Source of the DNA: Mantamonas sphyraenae
Taxonomy: Eukaryota > CRuMs > Mantamonadidae
DNA: 64,000 nucleotides
NCBI GenBank assembly: GCA_026936335.1
Contig: JAPMXV010000070.1
Span: 1 to 64,000, forward strand
Reading direction: 5' to 3'
Below, one piece after another: positions 62,501-64,000 of the stretch. Numbering within the stretch: the stretch's first letter is position 1; every line of letters begins with the position of its first letter. Position numbers and translations under genes: made by a program. The notes under the pieces were generated by a model. That model was not told where the DNA came from and ran no database searches. It saw nothing but the letters and a program-made list of their open reading frames with translations.

Positions 62501-64000
62501 CTCTGCCGCGTTGCGCAGCGACAGATCAGCCTTGGGCTCGTGTTTCAACAGTGCTTCCAGCAACGGCACGTCCTGCAGCGTCGCCAGCCGCTCTCGCTCG
62601 TCTTCCTCCTTTCTTGCCTCCTCGCGCTCTTCCAGCTCCAGTTTGCGTTCCAACGACATGGGTTCGTCTTCCTTGTTGCTGCTGCTGCTGCTGCTGCCTT
62701 CATCCTTGTCTTTGTCCGTTTCTTCATCCTTTTGCGGATTGTTGTCCTTGTCCTTGCCCTTGCCGTCCTTGCCGTCCTTGCTGTCCTTGCTGTCCTTGCC
62801 GTCCTTTTCCTTCTCCTTGCCCTTTTGGTCTCCGACCTCCTTTTCCTCGTTCTTCTCGTTCTCCCTCTCCTCTTCCTTGGGCGGCAGTTCCTTTGGCGAC
62901 TTGTACTGTTCGATGAGATGCATGATGGGCGTGTTGCCATCGTCGTCGCGGGCATTGATGTCCGCGCCCAGGCGCAACAAGAGTCGGGCCACGGCCGATT
63001 CACTGGCACAATGCAGCGGAGTCCACTTTTCAAACTTGGTCGGTTCACCGTTGACGTCCATCGTTGCCGTGGCTGCTGTCAGCTTGGGATACTCCCACAT
63101 GCGGTCTTTCGGCAATTCCCAAGTGTGTACATCCTCAACGGTGCGACCAGAGGCGTTGCTCGCACCGCTGCTGCTGCTGCTGCTGCCTCCTTCTGGCGAC
63201 GAGGTGCGCGTATGAGACGAGTCGCTGGACGTGGTTCGACCTGAGCGGCTGTGTGCCATGCCAGCGTCCTCTGCGTCGCCATTGGTCTCCTTGGCTTCGC
63301 TTTCCTTGCTCAGCAACAGGCGCTTTGCCGCGTTGAGTGCGGTGCCGTAGGCAATCTTGGCTGGTTCCGACTCCCAATCCGTCAGAACCATCTTGCACCA
63401 CTCTTCGCTGGTAGCGGCGGCGTGATGCAACAGCGTCCATCCGTTTTCGTCTTCACTGACCAGGTCGGCTCCGGCCATGGCCAGCAAGCGAAAGATGTCA
63501 CGGTCTTGGTTGATCTGTGCGATGCGGATGGGTGTGTGGTTGCGCGGATCGCGCACGTCCAGCTCAAGTCCAGGGACCTCCAGCAGGGACTTGACGCACC
63601 GGTAGGCGCCGTGCGACACGGCCTCGTGCAACAGAGACACACTGTAGAGGGTCATGTTGGGGTCCAGGTCATGGTCCACCAGATACTTTTCCATCTCGTC
63701 GTGCTCATCCTTGTCAAAAATCTGCAAAAACACGCGAAAGTGCTCCTCCAACGCCTCTTGCTTGGCATGCGTTTCTTCCTGTTCCTTTTTCATGCTCTCA
63801 ATGTCCAGCGAGGCGGCAGACACGGCCAGCAAGCGCAACGCCTTGAGTTGCACGCGGAACTGGCCGTCGACAACGGGGCCCACGACCTTGTGGAACACCA
63901 CCGTGCCGTCTTTCTTCAGCCGTTGGTTCTCCTGCTTGGCCAGCTTCAACTTGCGCCATTGCTTCTTGGCAATGATTTTGCGCCGTTCCAGATCGTCTGC
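56528..64000 (-). CDS. Giant ankyrin-repeat protein, 5' end beyond window
   Basis: The frame stays open to the right edge of the window, so the start lies outside; nearly 2500 residues are visible without an intron. About 20 or more ankyrin repeats occupy roughly the first 1500 visible residues (for example SPLHVACKHGHVELVNLML, TPLHFAAQGASPECIAML-type units). They are interrupted by Lys/Glu/Asp-rich low complexity (nt 62650-62880). After them come a Glu/Gln/Lys-rich coiled coil, a Met/Gln/His-rich tract with long Gln runs (nt 58130-58350), and a Ser/Arg/Gly-rich tail. Near the C-terminus a short complex stretch (MQVRDPYAYMALANQRFHIP) precedes a Gly-Ser repeat and KSKSSRSSKKKR. A scaffold role is inferred. 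No kinase, death or SAM domain is seen in the visible part. Confidence 0.88.
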   Translation of the reverse strand, partial: ADDLERRKIIAKKQWRKLKLAKQENQRLKKDGTVVFHKVVGPVVDGQFRVQLKALRLLAVSAASLDIESMKKEQEETHAKQEALEEHFRVFLQIFDKDEHDEMEKYLVDHDLDPNMTLYSVSLLHEAVSHGAYRCVKSLLEVPGLELDVRDPRNHTPIRIAQINQDRDIFRLLAMAGADLVSEDENGWTLLHHAAATSEEWCKMVLTDWESEPAKIAYGTALNAAKRLLLSKESEAKETNGDAEDAGMAHSRSGRTTSSDSSHTRTSSPEGGSSSSSSGASNASGRTVEDVHTWELPKDRMWEYPKLTAATATMDVNGEPTKFEKWTPLHCASESAVARLLLRLGADINARDDDGNTPIMHLIEQYKSPKELPPKEEERENEKNEEKEVGDQKGKEKEKDGKDSKDSKDGKDGKGKDKDNNPQKDEETDKDKDEGSSSSSSNKEDEPMSLERKLELEEREEARKEEDERERLATLQDVPLLEALLKHEPKADLSLRNAAEDTALHMAVRVQSLDYVKLLLKHDAMTALTDKDGMTPVHIAAQLGNSAILAELIQYSFKELDAFKRATGRPTKTPLHLVKDVRCGEQLAEVAADFGWLTAIDTAGRTALHEHARRRDNETAIIQALLDAGAPVEGHEVVQEIVPVDTPLMMVCAKGKAAKVDLLLDYEAIPFLVNKQGKMALHFAVSSCNQECVKLVLAAMSKASLRKATTTMGMVPAAWQRSIPTVDPPNCTIRVAPGNFTLPHAYRGEDAEKMRQELRAALAEKLRLKERKSEEAERQERQRRKQLATASKYVEAASASSGKDGNDSKTVPPEEDTEAPRHLKILQDVISDSHRPLLVDTVTTFEQWSPLHLAKTSGIVRLLVQAGANVNIVDSNGMRPVHIAAATGLHDVLADLINMGGAAVNSAEKERTPLMLAAQAGHMECVQLLLEKGADVYASDEAGQSASEYATNAGLEEIAVYLDSRKVLDPSSKLYQRNDDVQEHRQVAVRRRPAKVVERKKKRIYHTKGSFLRFMSSMLATKFLVRGFSERRPDPMGLYAATRANDAVTFKRILQDMMDDDPGAELNPVMYGWPLLHWACFHGAYKVVRAMLDYKVEVDSVDSNATTPLCWACFGGFHEIVRLLLSRGANPHAVDTLWGAQPLHFAAQGASPECIAMLLERDVDHNALTNVHGYTPMHFVSSRACAELLQVAGADMDMGSHEGLSPLHTAARFGRYEVLEFLLEIGIDVDAHTLEGETALMKSAQYPNHHDCVRLLLGAGSNPNTVNRDGVSALHFATYYDCAQSVVHLVEAGAKLNVWDRKLLSPLHNACSAGNFDTVQLLLSKPCDADCPDLDGLTPAMRACEMGHFRILKFLVTNMQVDINRATEDGKTMLHIACEFMYWNIASFLLDVGADCTMVDSQGMSPLHVACKHGHVELVNLMLSFGANVFGKDVAGNTPLHFAVFSQLMPFQGKKLTDAEVDQMASAAVEVVRMLVDMQSAPQEANRRGHTPLDMAMKVREMGSKSRVKQIKSVQKKREEVVDILKSVLSDKSRVDVEYKYAERRADYFARIFRDLDELVFHDMDESKVQSYRQSTIFGNAASLLAPGEATVAGVDDTGKSEATAGNAGKKGKAKTAVRYYMPVGSRKRKAVFREDIYHDLLLSLAAQFTQAAAPEYDEEEQEEKKEQASGDEAATDKAQGKDGAEGGQGEQGKDGQDEDGEEEEEADLSPEKEAEEQAAAERVIEMKMAKEARDRRKAAASARREQQAREGDDDEEDEQGDGELDTSALDESGLDKRARAERTRQFQAYQMAMAEKARAKRNAGEPMTPTQMQYLYYVPGMPRMRPHRKQDGQEVRVSHKQQAMQLEDDYEFMSQTNDTVRKQVETEHLEQQKRLQEQHARQLMMMHQQHQQQQAQLQAMQHMFGPMHGNGAAGPGRPPRRHHPHQQHQQHQHQQQQQQHASGQQDMFATTRAMQQQHSKLQRQRQQQAAQQAQRLALEEEHRRQMEHLKHQQKRRARAMEREFASSSAGSGSGSDKRGKDGSRDSPGAVRVSVNSASASASASGGLPMESAAERRLDKELDETPSSARWGMLHEAQQYRHSMMEGKDAPRPPKKTKSKPGIYAQVQGTDFAYQAPVVRAPPMASRQGQTQQGGLMMMGGTMPSSSSPSSSSSSMQARRPRTAPGQAGGQGQGRWVRPVSRAGQAFVYTPPTSAPMQESRSMMKGTSFGRTTTGRSGSTMKGNLVNARDLDEHQQQGLMHRGHSSSSGGSPRRSMSSRGDRVRPSRSSRASSSSSASSSASMRRPKTGTSSRASAYDPMTGRRLRKSSSVSSTRERERKKRIVEQKLAEEEEKAQQKNDKASARKEEGQGKGSGGHADEDGDLDWFVPDLRTEEDLKEVHRREAHEQAAMRRAQEAQMRARQQQMRYPPPTPESRRMFPAPHVMQVRDPYAYMALANQRFHIPGANHMVMFGKTSQAMAMAMNEGSGSGSGSGRGLRKSKSSRSSKKKR

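Noticed and set aside
57605-63244. Long plus-strand frames opposite the ankyrin gene
   Set aside because: No domain content; composition is that of antisense ankyrin codons.
1-64000. CRISPR arrays, bacterial operons, riboswitches, phage genes
   Set aside because: None seen; the sequence is eukaryotic with telomere and introns.

Overview
The window is one end of a linear chromosome of a unicellular eukaryote. It opens with about 25 perfect CCCTAA units (a TTAGGG-type telomere, C-rich strand at the left end), uses the standard stop codons, and carries spliceosomal GT..AG introns of roughly 100-325 bp with C-rich, polypyrimidine-heavy sequence and donors of the type GTACGT, GTGCGT or GTAAGT. 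Genes are packed 18-250 bp apart on both strands. They include eukaryote-specific proteins such as an NBR1-like receptor, SMCR8, a TBC1D24-like protein, UXT, PSMD9, a Vps10 receptor, a Furry-like protein and CPT2. The gene set suggests a free-living protist with animal-like trafficking and signalling genes. I cannot fix the lineage from sequence alone.

Region 1 (1-10.3 kb) is subtelomeric. It holds three copies (A 436-4012, B 4315-7894, C 8059-10065) of a gene family I do not recognise, built from tandem units of about 375 codons. Each unit contains two related helical sub-repeats. Copy B is frameshifted by a 2-nt insertion. Between A and B lies an antisense relic of the 3' end of the LRR/ankyrin gene found at 17.2 kb, so the subtelomere has exchanged sequence with the flanking interior.

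Region 2 (10.3-27 kb) contains an NBR1-like autophagy receptor, a tRNA-Thr(CGU) gene, an EF-hand/PX/PH protein, NUBP1 (cytosolic Fe-S assembly), the LRR/ankyrin gene, a DHHC palmitoyltransferase divergent from a GT21-like glycosyltransferase, a two-TM membrane protein, a Vps10/sortilin receptor, and a divergently transcribed amino-acid transporter.

Region 3 (27-45 kb) contains an intron-free 8.5-kb Furry-like gene with a C-terminal RGS-like domain, a small acidic protein, SMCR8 (three exons), an unrecognised coiled-coil protein convergent with a RING/B-box protein (stop codons overlapping in TCATGA), an unrecognised 237-aa protein, and a membrane-anchored JmjC/cupin protein.

Region 4 (45-64 kb) contains UXT, a TBC1D24-like TBC-TLDc protein, PSMD9, the PQ-loop protein SLC66A2, mitochondrial CPT2, an FKBP-like protein, a single-domain voltage-gated cation channel, and a giant ankyrin-repeat protein that runs off the right edge (5' end missing).

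Together the interior genes cover endosomal and autophagic trafficking (NBR1-like, SMCR8, Vps10, TBC1D24-like, DHHC, PX/PH), signalling (RGS, EF-hand, cation channel) and housekeeping functions. They are mostly arranged as divergent pairs over short shared promoters and convergent pairs with nearly abutting stops. Exon structures were deduced by joining frames at consensus splice sites and checking that domains become continuous. They are predictions without transcript support.
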